This document shows positions 52,668 through 60,709 of a stretch of DNA of 64,000 nt, piece after piece (position 1 is the first letter of the stretch; the number at the start of each line of letters is the position of its first letter). Origin of the DNA: Hyphomicrobiales bacterium (lineage in GTDB: Bacteria; Pseudomonadota; Alphaproteobacteria; Rhizobiales; Phreatobacteraceae); the NCBI GenBank assembly GCA_017304475.1, contig JAFKKV010000034.1, positions 1-64,000 on the forward strand, in the 5' to 3' direction. The notes beneath the pieces were generated by a model, which searched no databases, was not told the origin of the DNA, and worked only from the letters and a program-made list of their open reading frames with translations. Made by a program: the position numbers and the translations under genes.

Positions 52668-53567
52668 ATGACCGAGAAAGCGCGCGGGACGGCCGAGATG
52701 ACCGCGGCCATGGCGATTTCCGGAACGATCGGATGGTTCGTCGTCGCCTCCGGCCAGCCGGTCATGAACGTGGTGTTCTGGCGTTCGGTGTTCGGCGCGG
52801 CGACCCTGCTGGTCGTCTGCGCAGCGATGGGGCTGCTCCGGCGCGACAGCCTGTCGGGCCGCCAGGTCCTGCTCGCGGCGATCGGCGGCTTTGCCATCGT
52901 CACCAACTGGATCCTGCTGTTCGCCGCCTATCCGCGTGCGTCGATCTCGATCGCCACGGTTGTCTACAACACCCAGCCGTTCATGCTGGTCGGTCTCGGC
53001 GCGCTGTTTTTCGCCGAGCGGCTGACCGCGGCCAAGCTGATCTGGCTCGCCATGGCCTTTGCCGGAATGGTCGCCATCGTCCAGGCGAAGCCCGCCGCCG
53101 GCGCGATCGGCACGGACTATGTGGCGGGCATCCTGCTGGCGCTGGGCGCGGCGCTGGCCTATGCGGTCGCCGCGATCATCACCAAGATGCTCAAGGGCGT
53201 GCCGCCGCATCTGATCGCCCTCATTCAGGTCTCGGTCGGGATCGTGATGCTGGCGCCACTGGCCGATTTCTCCGATCCGCCGGCGGCGGCCGGCCCCTGG
53301 CTCATGCTCGGCGCGATCGGCGTCGTGCATACCGGCCTCGTCTATATCCTGCTCTATGGCGCGATCCAGAAGCTGCCGACCAATCTGATCGGGGCGCTGT
53401 CCTTCATCTATCCGGTGGTGGCGGTCGCCGTCGATCTCGTGGCCTTCGGCCACCGCCTGCAATGGCTTCAGGTCGTCGGCGCCGCCGCCATTCTGATCGC
53501 CGCGGCCGGCATGACGCTCGGCTGGGCGCCGCTGGCGCGACGCGCCTGCGGCTCTCCGACCGGTTGA
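52668..53567 (+). CDS. EamA/DMT-superfamily transporter
   Basis: The product has 299 residues with ten hydrophobic helices in two EamA repeats (VYNTQPFMLVGLGALFFAER and GALSFIYPVVAVAVDLVAFG at equivalent positions). The first half begins MTEKARGTAEMTAAMAISGT. An upstream in-frame ATG at 52629 is possible. Exporters of amino acids are frequently paired with a divergent Lrp regulator as here; the substrate is unknown. Confidence 0.9.
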   Translation: MTEKARGTAEMTAAMAISGTIGWFVVASGQPVMNVVFWRSVFGAATLLVVCAAMGLLRRDSLSGRQVLLAAIGGFAIVTNWILLFAAYPRASISIATVVYNTQPFMLVGLGALFFAERLTAAKLIWLAMAFAGMVAIVQAKPAAGAIGTDYVAGILLALGAALAYAVAAIITKMLKGVPPHLIALIQVSVGIVMLAPLADFSDPPAAAGPWLMLGAIGVVHTGLVYILLYGAIQKLPTNLIGALSFIYPVVAVAVDLVAFGHRLQWLQVVGAAAILIAAAGMTLGWAPLARRACGSPTG

Positions 53568-53604
53568 GCGATCGAGGCTACTGAAAATTCGGGCTTGCGA
53601 ATCT

Positions 53605-53622
53605 CATAAGTATGTACTTATG
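53605..53622. promoter_or_regulatory. Putative ArsR-family operator
   Basis: CATAAGTA-TG-TACTTATG is a near-perfect palindrome with 8-bp arms in an A+T-rich patch. It ends 7 bases before the ATG of the ArsR gene, as expected for an autoregulatory operator. Confidence 0.7.
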
Positions 53623-53629
53623 TTTCGTC

Positions 53630-53962
53630 ATGACCCAAACGGATAGCCCACTTGCCGCGGAGATCTTCAAGGCCCTGGCCGATCCGACGCGCCGGGCCGT
53701 CTTCGAGCGGCTGGCCGATGGCGAGCGCAACGCCACCGCGCTGCGCGAGGGGCTGAGCATTTCCCAGCCGGCCATGTCGCAGCACCTGGCGGTGTTGCGT
53801 TCGGCCGGCCTCATCGCCGAGCAGCGCAGCGGCCGCAATGTCAATTACCGGGTCAACCCGGATGGACTGGCGCAGATCGTCCAATGGCTCGGCCGCTACC
53901 GGGCCTTCTGGCCGGAGCGGGTCGAGGCGCTGAAGCAGTTGCTGAAGGATATGGACCAATGA
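53630..53962 (+). CDS. ArsR-family transcriptional regulator
   Basis: The product has 110 residues. The winged helix reads EIFKALADPTRRAVFERLAD and GLSISQPAMSQHLAVLRSAG. Metal-binding cysteines are absent, placing it with the group that controls SRPBCC/AHSA1 genes and not with metal sensors. There is no clear Shine-Dalgarno; the palindrome sits almost at the ATG, so the mRNA may be leaderless. The stop codon overlaps the next start (ATGA). Confidence 0.92.
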   Translation: MTQTDSPLAAEIFKALADPTRRAVFERLADGERNATALREGLSISQPAMSQHLAVLRSAGLIAEQRSGRNVNYRVNPDGLAQIVQWLGRYRAFWPERVEALKQLLKDMDQ

Positions 53963-54393
53963 CCGAGCGTCGCGATACGCAGGAGCACCGGGCCGCCCTG
54001 GACTTCGAGTTCGACCTGGACGCGCCGCCCGCCAAGGTCTGGCGAGCGGTGACCGTGCCGGATTTCGTCGAACGCTGGCTGCTCGTGCGCCCGGCCGGAC
54101 CGGAAGCGGCCGGTCAAGAGAGACCTGCACCGGGCGGGCAGGCGGCAGGGCCGCTGCCGGCCGCGCCCGCGCCGCTGCGCCTGCTCGACCAGGAACCCGG
54201 CCAATGGGTCCGCTATGGCTGGCGCGAGGCCGACCATGATCGGCCCGACAGCGTGGTGACGTTCCGGCTCGATCCGAACGGGGCAGGGGGAACCCGGCTG
54301 CGCATTGCCCATGTGGTCGCCGTGGCGGCCGGGCCGCCGGTATGCGGGACCGCCGCCAATAGCAACAGGCCGCTGCTGCTGCGCGCGGCCTGA
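53959..54393 (+). CDS. SRPBCC/AHSA1-domain protein
   Basis: The product has 144 residues. FEFDLDAPPAKVWRAVTVPD and FVERWLL start the fold, and GQWVRYGWREADHDRPDSVV is characteristic of the AHSA1-type branch. A Pro/Ala-rich insertion (about residues 50-75) interrupts it. It overlaps the arsR gene by 4 bases, the standard pair for this family. The ligand is unknown. Confidence 0.88.
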   Translation: MTERRDTQEHRAALDFEFDLDAPPAKVWRAVTVPDFVERWLLVRPAGPEAAGQERPAPGGQAAGPLPAAPAPLRLLDQEPGQWVRYGWREADHDRPDSVVTFRLDPNGAGGTRLRIAHVVAVAAGPPVCGTAANSNRPLLLRAA

Positions 54394-54427
54394 CAGCCTT
54401 TCAATCCGGTCGAGGAGTGCTTCGCAA

Positions 54428-55048
54428 ATGCGCGACATGATGCAGCTTGTCCCGATGGTCGTGGAGCAATCCAGCCGGGGAGAAAGGTCTTTCGACATCT
54501 ATTCGCGCCTCTTGCGCGAACGCATCGTCTTCCTCAACGGCGAGGTCGAGGACGGCATGGCCGCGCTCATCTGCGCGCAATTGCTGTTCCTGGAATCGGA
54601 AAACCCGAAAAAGCCGATCGCCATGTATATCAACTCGCCCGGCGGTGTGATCACCAGCGGGCTCGCCATCTATGACACCATGCAGTTCATCGCCTGCCCG
54701 GTGGCGACATTGTGCATGGGCACGGCCCGCTCGATGGGCTCCTTCCTGCTGATGGCCGGGGAACCGGGACATCGGGCCGCACTGCCCAATGCCAGCATTC
54801 ACGTGCATCAGCCGCTGGGCGGCTATCAGGGCCAGGCCTCCGACATTCTCATCCATGCCGAAGAGATGCGGCAGACCAAGCATCGCGTCACCACGCTCTA
54901 CGCCCGGCATTGCAAGCGGCCCTATGAGGAGGTCGAGAAGACGCTCGACCGCGACCATTTCATGACCGCCGAGGAGGCGCGCGACTGGGGCCTCGTCGAC
55001 GCGGTCATCGCGACGCGGGGCGAGGCCGACGAGGTCACGGCATCGTGA
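54428..55048 (+). CDS. ClpP-family serine protease subunit, paralogue without ClpX neighbour
   Basis: The product has 206 residues. The catalytic triad is recognisable: Ser102 in GTARSMGSFLL, His127 in IHVHQPLGG and Asp176 in LDRDHFMTAEEA, with the spacing (25 and 49 residues) found in Escherichia coli ClpP. The nucleophile region reads GTARSMGS where GQAASMGA is usual. clpX and tig are not adjacent, so this is probably an accessory ClpP isoform. GAGGAG lies 10 nt upstream of the ATG. Confidence 0.92.
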   Translation: MRDMMQLVPMVVEQSSRGERSFDIYSRLLRERIVFLNGEVEDGMAALICAQLLFLESENPKKPIAMYINSPGGVITSGLAIYDTMQFIACPVATLCMGTARSMGSFLLMAGEPGHRAALPNASIHVHQPLGGYQGQASDILIHAEEMRQTKHRVTTLYARHCKRPYEEVEKTLDRDHFMTAEEARDWGLVDAVIATRGEADEVTAS

Positions 55049-55441
55049 GAGCAATTTCCGGCCGGTGACCGGTCCGGACAGGAACATTCGGCAGCCCCCG
55101 CGGTTGCGCCTGCGATGCGGAGATCTCCAGGCGAACCGGAACGAAACCAAGGGATCAGCAGGCCGCACGGCATCGATCCGGCCCTGCGCCGCGGTGAGGC
55201 AGTCCATGCCGCCGCGGCCGGGGACGATATCGATTCCGGCGGCGCTCTGGCGTCCGGCGCGCTGCATCGCATGCCAATCCGCGTCATCACGGGCATGCCC
55301 GCCGCCTCCGCATGGATTGCAGCCGGCTGAGCGCCGGCGCGCGGCCGTTGGATCGGCGGGTCAACTCACGGACGTCAGGCGCGAAACCCTGCGCGATGCA
55401 GCGGTTCCGGGACGCTCGTCCGCCCACAATGGAGAACGATC
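55049..55441. other. Gene-free interval with no recognised feature
   Basis: About 390 bases between clpP and the DUF1236 gene. Short open frames here lack ribosome sites and family resemblance. No repeat family of this window is present. Confidence 0.5.
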
Positions 55442-55771
55442 ATGAATGCGAAAATCAGCCTTCTGGCGATGTCGCTTCTCGCCATGACGCCGGCCATGTC
55501 CCATGTCGCTCTGGCTCAGGGGGCAGGCGACGCGGCGCAAGTCTATAATGACGACGATCGCGCATTCATGAGCGGCTATATCCGCCGCATGAATATGCCC
55601 TCGGCAACGATCCCCGGAGAGGTTGCCGTCGGCATGCAGATGCCCTCGGGCGTCCAGTATCACGACATCCAGGGCCATGCCCGGTTGCAGGGCCACCGCT
55701 ATACCCATGTCAACAACCGGCATGTCATCGTGAACAGGGAAGGGCGCGTGATCGCCATCCATCGCGAATAG
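55442..55771 (+). CDS. DUF1236-like secreted protein
   Basis: The product has 109 residues. A signal peptide (MNAKISLLAMSLLAMTPAMS then HVALAQ) is followed by a short periplasmic domain; VNNRHVIVNREGRVIAIH at the end is characteristic of DUF1236 proteins common in Hyphomicrobiales. GGAG lies about 7 nt upstream of the ATG. Function is unknown. Confidence 0.82.
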   Translation: MNAKISLLAMSLLAMTPAMSHVALAQGAGDAAQVYNDDDRAFMSGYIRRMNMPSATIPGEVAVGMQMPSGVQYHDIQGHARLQGHRYTHVNNRHVIVNREGRVIAIHRE

Positions 55772-55967
55772 GGTCCGGTGGCAGCCGCCGCCGTGCGGCG
55801 GCTGCCCGCATCGGCCGTTTTCCAGCCGCCGCCGACCGAGGCATGGCGGCGGCGAAGCAAGGTCCGCGCGCAGCCCGGCAATGCGTCGGCCGGCCGATCC
55901 GCGGGATGCGTCATGTCAGGCCGTTTTCGGCAATTGACACACCATCCGTTGTGCAATATTCGACGAC

Positions 55968-57521
55968 ATGGCCTATATCTATGATGAACCGAGCCGTACT
56001 TTCGGCGAATATCTGCTCATCCCGAACCTGACCGCCAGGGATTGCCTGCCCGAAAGGGTGGACCTGTCGGCACCGGTGGTCCGCTTCAAGGCGGATCCCG
56101 ACGGCGATCCTCCCGCAGCCCGCCTCTCGCCGCTGACGATCAACATTCCCGTGACCAGCGCGCTGATGCAGTCGGTCTCCGGAGAAGAGCTTTCGATCGC
56201 GCTGGCGCGCTGCGGCGGCCTGTCCTTCGTCTTCGGCTCGCAGCCGATCGAGGACCAGGCGGCCATGGTCGGCCGCGTCAAGAACTACAAGGCCGGCTTC
56301 GTCGTCAGCGATTCGAACCTGCCACCCGAGGCGACCTTCGCCGATGTCGTGGCGCTGACCGAGCGGACCGGCCATTCGACCATCGCCGTCACCGCGGACG
56401 GCACGGCGTCGGGCAAGCTGGTCGGCATCATCACCAGCCGCGACTATCGCCGGGGCAAGACCGCGCCGGCGACGCCGGTCGCCGAGATCATGACGCCGCT
56501 CGCCGCCATTCATTGCGCCGAGATCGGTATCGACCTGCCGGCGGCCAATGACCTGATCTGGAAGCACAAGGTCAATTGCCTGCCGGTGATCGATGCCGAA
56601 CAGCGGCTGCGCTATCTGATTTTCCGCAAGGACTACGACGCCCACAAGGAACACCCGCTGGAAAATGTCGATCGCGACAAGCGGCTGATCGTCGGCGCGG
56701 GCATCAATACGCGCGATTATCGCGAGCGCGTTCCGGCCCTGCTCGCCGCCGGTGCCGACGTGCTCTGCATCGATTCCTCCGACGGCTATTCCGAATGGCA
56801 GGCGGACGCGATCGCCTTCATCAAATCGACCTATCCGGACCGGGGTTATGTCGGCGCCGGCAATGTCGTCGACCGCGAGGGTTTCCGCTACCTGGCCGAG
56901 GCCGGTGCGGATTTCGTCAAGGTCGGCATTGGCGGCGGCTCGATCTGCATCACCCGCGAGCAGAAGGGCATCGGCCGCGGCCAGGCCTCGGCGGTGATCG
57001 AAGTGGCCAAGGCGCGCGACGAATATTTCCGCGAGACCGGCATCTATGTGCCGGTCTGTTCCGACGGCGGCATCAGCCAGGACTATCACATCACCCTGGC
57101 GCTCGCGATGGGCGCCGACTTCGTGATGCTCGGCCGCTATTTCGCGCGTTTCGACGAGGCGCCCGGCCGGAAGATGCAGATCAACAACCAGTTCATGAAG
57201 GAATATTGGGGCGAGGGCAGCAATCGCGCGCGCAACTGGCAGCGCTACGACCATGGCAGCGGCGACGACCTCGCCAAGAAAAAGAAGCTGATGTTCGAGG
57301 AGGGCGTCGACAGCTATGTGCCCTATGCCGGCAAGCTGCGCGACAATCTCGAGGCGAGCCTCGCCAAGATCCGGTCGACCTTGTGCAATTGCGGCGCTCT
57401 CAGCCTGCCGGAATTCTACCGGCGCGCCCGGCTGACGGTGGCCTCGGCGGTCAGCATCCGCGAGGGCGGCGCCCATGACGTGATGCTGAAGGACGTCCAC
57501 GGCGAGCCGGTCGAGAGTTAG
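55968..57521 (+). CDS. IMP dehydrogenase-like protein with CBS domains
   Basis: The product has 517 residues. The IMPDH barrel is interrupted by two CBS domains (about residues 115-225). The catalytic loop reads IGGGSICITREQKGIGRGQA with Cys327, where standard enzymes have GPGSICTTR. The flap EGSNRARNWQRY and a long Lys-rich segment (DDLAKKKKLMFEEGV) also differ from a typical GuaB. It may be a second, divergent IMPDH or a related oxidoreductase. It stands alone, with no guaA nearby. Confidence 0.87.
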   Translation: MAYIYDEPSRTFGEYLLIPNLTARDCLPERVDLSAPVVRFKADPDGDPPAARLSPLTINIPVTSALMQSVSGEELSIALARCGGLSFVFGSQPIEDQAAMVGRVKNYKAGFVVSDSNLPPEATFADVVALTERTGHSTIAVTADGTASGKLVGIITSRDYRRGKTAPATPVAEIMTPLAAIHCAEIGIDLPAANDLIWKHKVNCLPVIDAEQRLRYLIFRKDYDAHKEHPLENVDRDKRLIVGAGINTRDYRERVPALLAAGADVLCIDSSDGYSEWQADAIAFIKSTYPDRGYVGAGNVVDREGFRYLAEAGADFVKVGIGGGSICITREQKGIGRGQASAVIEVAKARDEYFRETGIYVPVCSDGGISQDYHITLALAMGADFVMLGRYFARFDEAPGRKMQINNQFMKEYWGEGSNRARNWQRYDHGSGDDLAKKKKLMFEEGVDSYVPYAGKLRDNLEASLAKIRSTLCNCGALSLPEFYRRARLTVASAVSIREGGAHDVMLKDVHGEPVES

Positions 57522-57623
57522 GGCCGGATCGCCTTGGGCTGCGCGTCGACGGCGCCCCGGCCAGCCGTTTGCACTCCTTGCGCCACAGGATAGGATCACC
57601 TCGGACAGCCGAGGTGACCGCGC

Positions 57624-58691
57624 ATGGCAACGCCGCTACCGCCGGAAATGGCCGATGCCGATCACCTGACCGAAGCGTTGCGCCGATCCGGGGCGCTTGC
57701 CGGCGGCCGGGTCGTGGATGTCGCGGTCGAGCGCTCTTTCCCCACCATCCTGTCGCATATCTTCCGGCTGCGCCTGACCTATGAGGGGGCGGCCGACGGC
57801 GCACCCGGCGCGCTGGTCCTGAAGGCAGGCCTCATCGAACGGCCCGGTGGCCCGTGGCACGGCGGCCAGCACGAGGTGGCGTTCTACCGGGATGTCGCGC
57901 CGGCCATGCCCGCCGGGCTCATGCCGCGCTGTTTCGACGCTCACGTGGATCCGGAGACCGGCGCCTGGCATCTCCTGCTCGAGGACCTCTCGGACAGCCA
58001 TGCCATCGCAACCCAATGGCCGCTGCCGCCGACCATCGCGCAATGCGAGCGCATCGTCCGGACGCGGGCGCGCTTCCAGGCGGCGTGGTGGGACGACCCG
58101 CGCCTGGGGCTTGCCATTGGACGCTGGGACGACAGCGCGGCGACCGACCTCAACCGGCAGGGCCTGGCGGAGCGTTTCGCGCGTTTCGCCGACGATCTCG
58201 GCGACCGGCTTTCGGCTCCGCGGCGCGCGCTCTACGAACGCTTTCTCGACAGCTGGCCGCGCCTGATCGCCCGCTATCACAGCCATCGCGCCATCACCAT
58301 CGTCCAGGGCGACGCGCATGTCTGGAACTGTTTCCTGCCACGCGGCGAGGGCCCGGATGACGGCAGGCTGTTCGACTGGGACGGCTGGCGGCTCGACGTC
58401 GGCTCCGACGACCTCGCCTATATGATGGCGGTCCACTGGTATCCCGATTTCAGGGCGCAGGCCGAGCAGCATTTGCTCGATTGTCATCACGACGCTCTGA
58501 TCGCCGGCGGCGTCCAGGGTTACGATCGCCGCGCCCTGCAGGAGGACTACCGCCTGTCCGCGCTCTGGCAGATCGCGACGCCGGTCTGGCAGCATGCCAA
58601 CGGCATTCCGCCGGTGATCTGGTGGAACAATTTCGAACGCATCCATCTCGCCGTCGACGATCTCGGCTGCCGCGAGCTGCTGGCGGGTTGA
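57624..58691 (+). CDS. Aminoglycoside-phosphotransferase-fold kinase
   Basis: The product has 355 residues. The catalytic loop IVQGDAHVWNCF (Asp near residue 230) and the metal-binding LFDWDGWR (near 248-255) define an APH/ecdysteroid-kinase-like small-molecule kinase. LLEDLSDSHAIATQWPLPP is typical of this subgroup. The substrate is unknown; antibiotic resistance should not be assumed. It is convergent with the MBL-fold gene. Confidence 0.87.
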   Translation: MATPLPPEMADADHLTEALRRSGALAGGRVVDVAVERSFPTILSHIFRLRLTYEGAADGAPGALVLKAGLIERPGGPWHGGQHEVAFYRDVAPAMPAGLMPRCFDAHVDPETGAWHLLLEDLSDSHAIATQWPLPPTIAQCERIVRTRARFQAAWWDDPRLGLAIGRWDDSAATDLNRQGLAERFARFADDLGDRLSAPRRALYERFLDSWPRLIARYHSHRAITIVQGDAHVWNCFLPRGEGPDDGRLFDWDGWRLDVGSDDLAYMMAVHWYPDFRAQAEQHLLDCHHDALIAGGVQGYDRRALQEDYRLSALWQIATPVWQHANGIPPVIWWNNFERIHLAVDDLGCRELLAG

Positions 58692-58733
58692 CCGGCCGGG
58701 CAAGCAGCCCGGACCGGGCGAAGTCGGCTCCGC

Positions 58734-59720
58734 TCAGATCGGCCGCCAGGCGACCGGCACGAAACGGTAGCCATCGCCCTCGCGCAGGACGTGACCGATG
58801 CCGGGAAAGGGCAGGTGCATGCCGGCCACCGTGATGCGGTCGGTCGCGGTCATGTCGAACATCCGCTTGCGCGAAGCGGCGGCCATGTCCTGGTTGGTGT
58901 CGAAGGCGAGCGACCAGTCGGGTTTGGCGAACTGGAACGCCGCGATATGGACGATATCGCCCCAGACCAGCAATTGCTGGTCGCCCGAGCTGATGCGGTA
59001 GCCGGTATGGCCGGGTGTGTGGCCGGGCGCCGCGACGGTGGTGATACCCGGGACGACCTCGCCATCGGGGCCGATCCGGCGCAGCCGCCTGGCCTCGGCA
59101 TAGGGCTTCACGGCGGCCTGCGCCATCCGGAAGAAGTCCTGCACGTCCTTGGGCGCCTGGTTCATGAGGCCCTGGTCGTTCCAGAAGTCGTATTCGCTGC
59201 CGGCCACCACCACCTCGGCATTGGGAAAGAACGGCTTGCCGTCCGGTGTGATCAGGCCGTTGGCGTGGTCGGGATGCAGGTGGGTCATCAGCACGACGTC
59301 GATCTGGTCGGGCGTCACGCCGGAGGCCGACAGGTTTCTCGGCATCTGGCCGAGTGTCGGGCCCATGGCCGTGGCCGTGCCGGTGTCGATCATGACCAGC
59401 CGGTCGCCCGAATTGACCAGGTAGGTATTGACCGGCGTGTTGATCTGGGGCGCGCGGGGCAGGGCGGCCCGTTCGAGCAGGGTGCCGGCCTCGCCGTCCG
59501 TCGCCTTGGGGAACAGCGCCTGGGGCAGGTCGAGGTGGCCGTCGAGCACGGCGGTGACCTCGATCGTGCCGACCTTCATGCGATAGACCCCGGCAACCTG
59601 GGAGCCGGCGAGCGGCGCGCGGGCGAGCGCCGGCGCCGCGGCGAGCAGCGCGAGACCCGTCCCGGCCGCCTTCAACAGATGCCGGCGATCGACGCTTGCA
59701 GAGCCATCGGTGATGATCAT
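58734..59720 (-). CDS. Exported MBL-fold metallo-hydrolase
   Basis: The product has 328 residues. A Tat-like signal (VDRRHLLKAAGTGLALLAAA, only one of the twin Arg flanked by Asp) precedes the domain. Metal ligands are in THLHPDH (His147, His149, Asp151, His152), GHTPGH and WGDIVH. It resembles quorum-quenching lactonase-like and other MBL hydrolases, and substrate specificity cannot be predicted. GGAGG lies 5 nt upstream of the ATG at 59720. Confidence 0.92.
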   Translation of the reverse strand: MIITDGSASVDRRHLLKAAGTGLALLAAAPALARAPLAGSQVAGVYRMKVGTIEVTAVLDGHLDLPQALFPKATDGEAGTLLERAALPRAPQINTPVNTYLVNSGDRLVMIDTGTATAMGPTLGQMPRNLSASGVTPDQIDVVLMTHLHPDHANGLITPDGKPFFPNAEVVVAGSEYDFWNDQGLMNQAPKDVQDFFRMAQAAVKPYAEARRLRRIGPDGEVVPGITTVAAPGHTPGHTGYRISSGDQQLLVWGDIVHIAAFQFAKPDWSLAFDTNQDMAAASRKRMFDMTATDRITVAGMHLPFPGIGHVLREGDGYRFVPVAWRPI

Positions 59721-59807
59721 GGTCGCCTCCCTGGATTGCAATGGAGGCGGAGCCTAACCCGACGCCCGTGACGGGCGTTTCACAAGACGGTGAGGGCGGA
59801 ACGCATG

Positions 59808-59845
59808 AAAAACGAACGCCGCCCGTGTGGGAGCACGGGCGGCGT
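59808..59845 (-). terminator. Intrinsic terminator of the flgFGAH operon
   Basis: A 12-bp perfect stem ACGCCGCCCGTG / CACGGGCGGCGT with a 6-base loop is followed on the minus strand by TCGTTTTT. It lies 107 bases beyond flgH. Confidence 0.88.
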
Positions 59846-59858
59846 CGGTTGGCCGTTT

Positions 59859-59920
59859 CGCCTGGGGAGCGGGGACGGCTGGGGGAGTTGCCGGAACGCC
59901 TGGGGAGCGGGACGGCTGGG
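59859..59920. repeat. Imperfect direct repeat, two copies of about 24 bases
   Basis: CGCCTGGGGAGCGGG(G)ACGGCTGGG occurs at 59859-59883 and 59897-59920, between flgH and the terminator. Confidence 0.8.
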
Positions 59921-59951
59921 AAAGGATGGATCGGGTCAGGCGGTCAGGGCC

Positions 59952-60686
59952 TCACCAGGGCAGGAGGACGTCGAGGGCCTGCTGGCCGTAGCGCGGCTGC
60001 TGGACATCGGTGATCTGGCCGCGGCCGCCATAACCGATGCGGGCATGGGCGATCTTGGCGGAATCGATGGTGTTGTCGCTTTCGATATCCTCGGGCCGGA
60101 CGATGCCGGCGACGATCAGTTCGCGCACCTCGAAATTGACCCGGATCTCCTGCTTGCCTTCCAGCACCAGGTTGCCGTTGGGCAGGATCTGGGTGACCAC
60201 CGCCGCGACATTGGTGACCAGCTGTTCGGAGCGGTTGATCGTGCCCTTGCCGTCGCTGCCGCTCTGGCTGTTGAGGGTCAGGAGATTGGCCGGGTCGGCG
60301 CCGCCGCGACGAATGCCGTTTTCCAGGCCGAACATATTGGCCGCGCCGAAGCCCTCGGTATTGGCGCGGGTCCGGTTGGTTTCGTTCGAGAGGGTCGCCT
60401 GGTCGGTGATCTTGACCTTGATCGTCATGATGTCGCCGACGCGCTGGGCGCGCTGGTCGCGGAAGAAGGCGCGCGAGCCGTTGCGCCAGAGCGAGTTGGG
60501 ATTGTGGGATACCGGCACCGGATCGGGCATCGGCATGGAGACCGGCCGGTAGCCGGCCTGGGTCTGTGGATTGTTGATCGCCGACAAGGCCGGCTGCTGG
60601 CCGATATTGCGCAGCCGGTCCGGCGCGCCGCAGGCGGCGGTCGTGAGCGTTGCGGCGGCGACGAGGGCGAGGCGGGCGGTACGCAT
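59952..60686 (-). CDS. flgH: Flagellar L-ring lipoprotein FlgH
   Basis: The product has 244 residues. The lipoprotein signal MRTARLALVAAATLTTAAC ends in lipobox TAAC at Cys19. The segments SLWRNGSRAFFRDQRAQRVG, GDIMTIKVKITDQATLSNET and GNLVLEGKQEIRVNFEVREL are diagnostic. It forms the outer-membrane ring. An upstream ATG at 60713 overlaps the flgA stop; I prefer 60686, which has AGGA upstream and gives a standard signal peptide. Confidence 0.96.
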   Translation of the reverse strand: MRTARLALVAAATLTTAACGAPDRLRNIGQQPALSAINNPQTQAGYRPVSMPMPDPVPVSHNPNSLWRNGSRAFFRDQRAQRVGDIMTIKVKITDQATLSNETNRTRANTEGFGAANMFGLENGIRRGGADPANLLTLNSQSGSDGKGTINRSEQLVTNVAAVVTQILPNGNLVLEGKQEIRVNFEVRELIVAGIVRPEDIESDNTIDSAKIAHARIGYGGRGQITDVQQPRYGQQALDVLLPW

Positions 60687-60709
60687 GGCGGATCCTGGCG
60701 CGAACGCGG

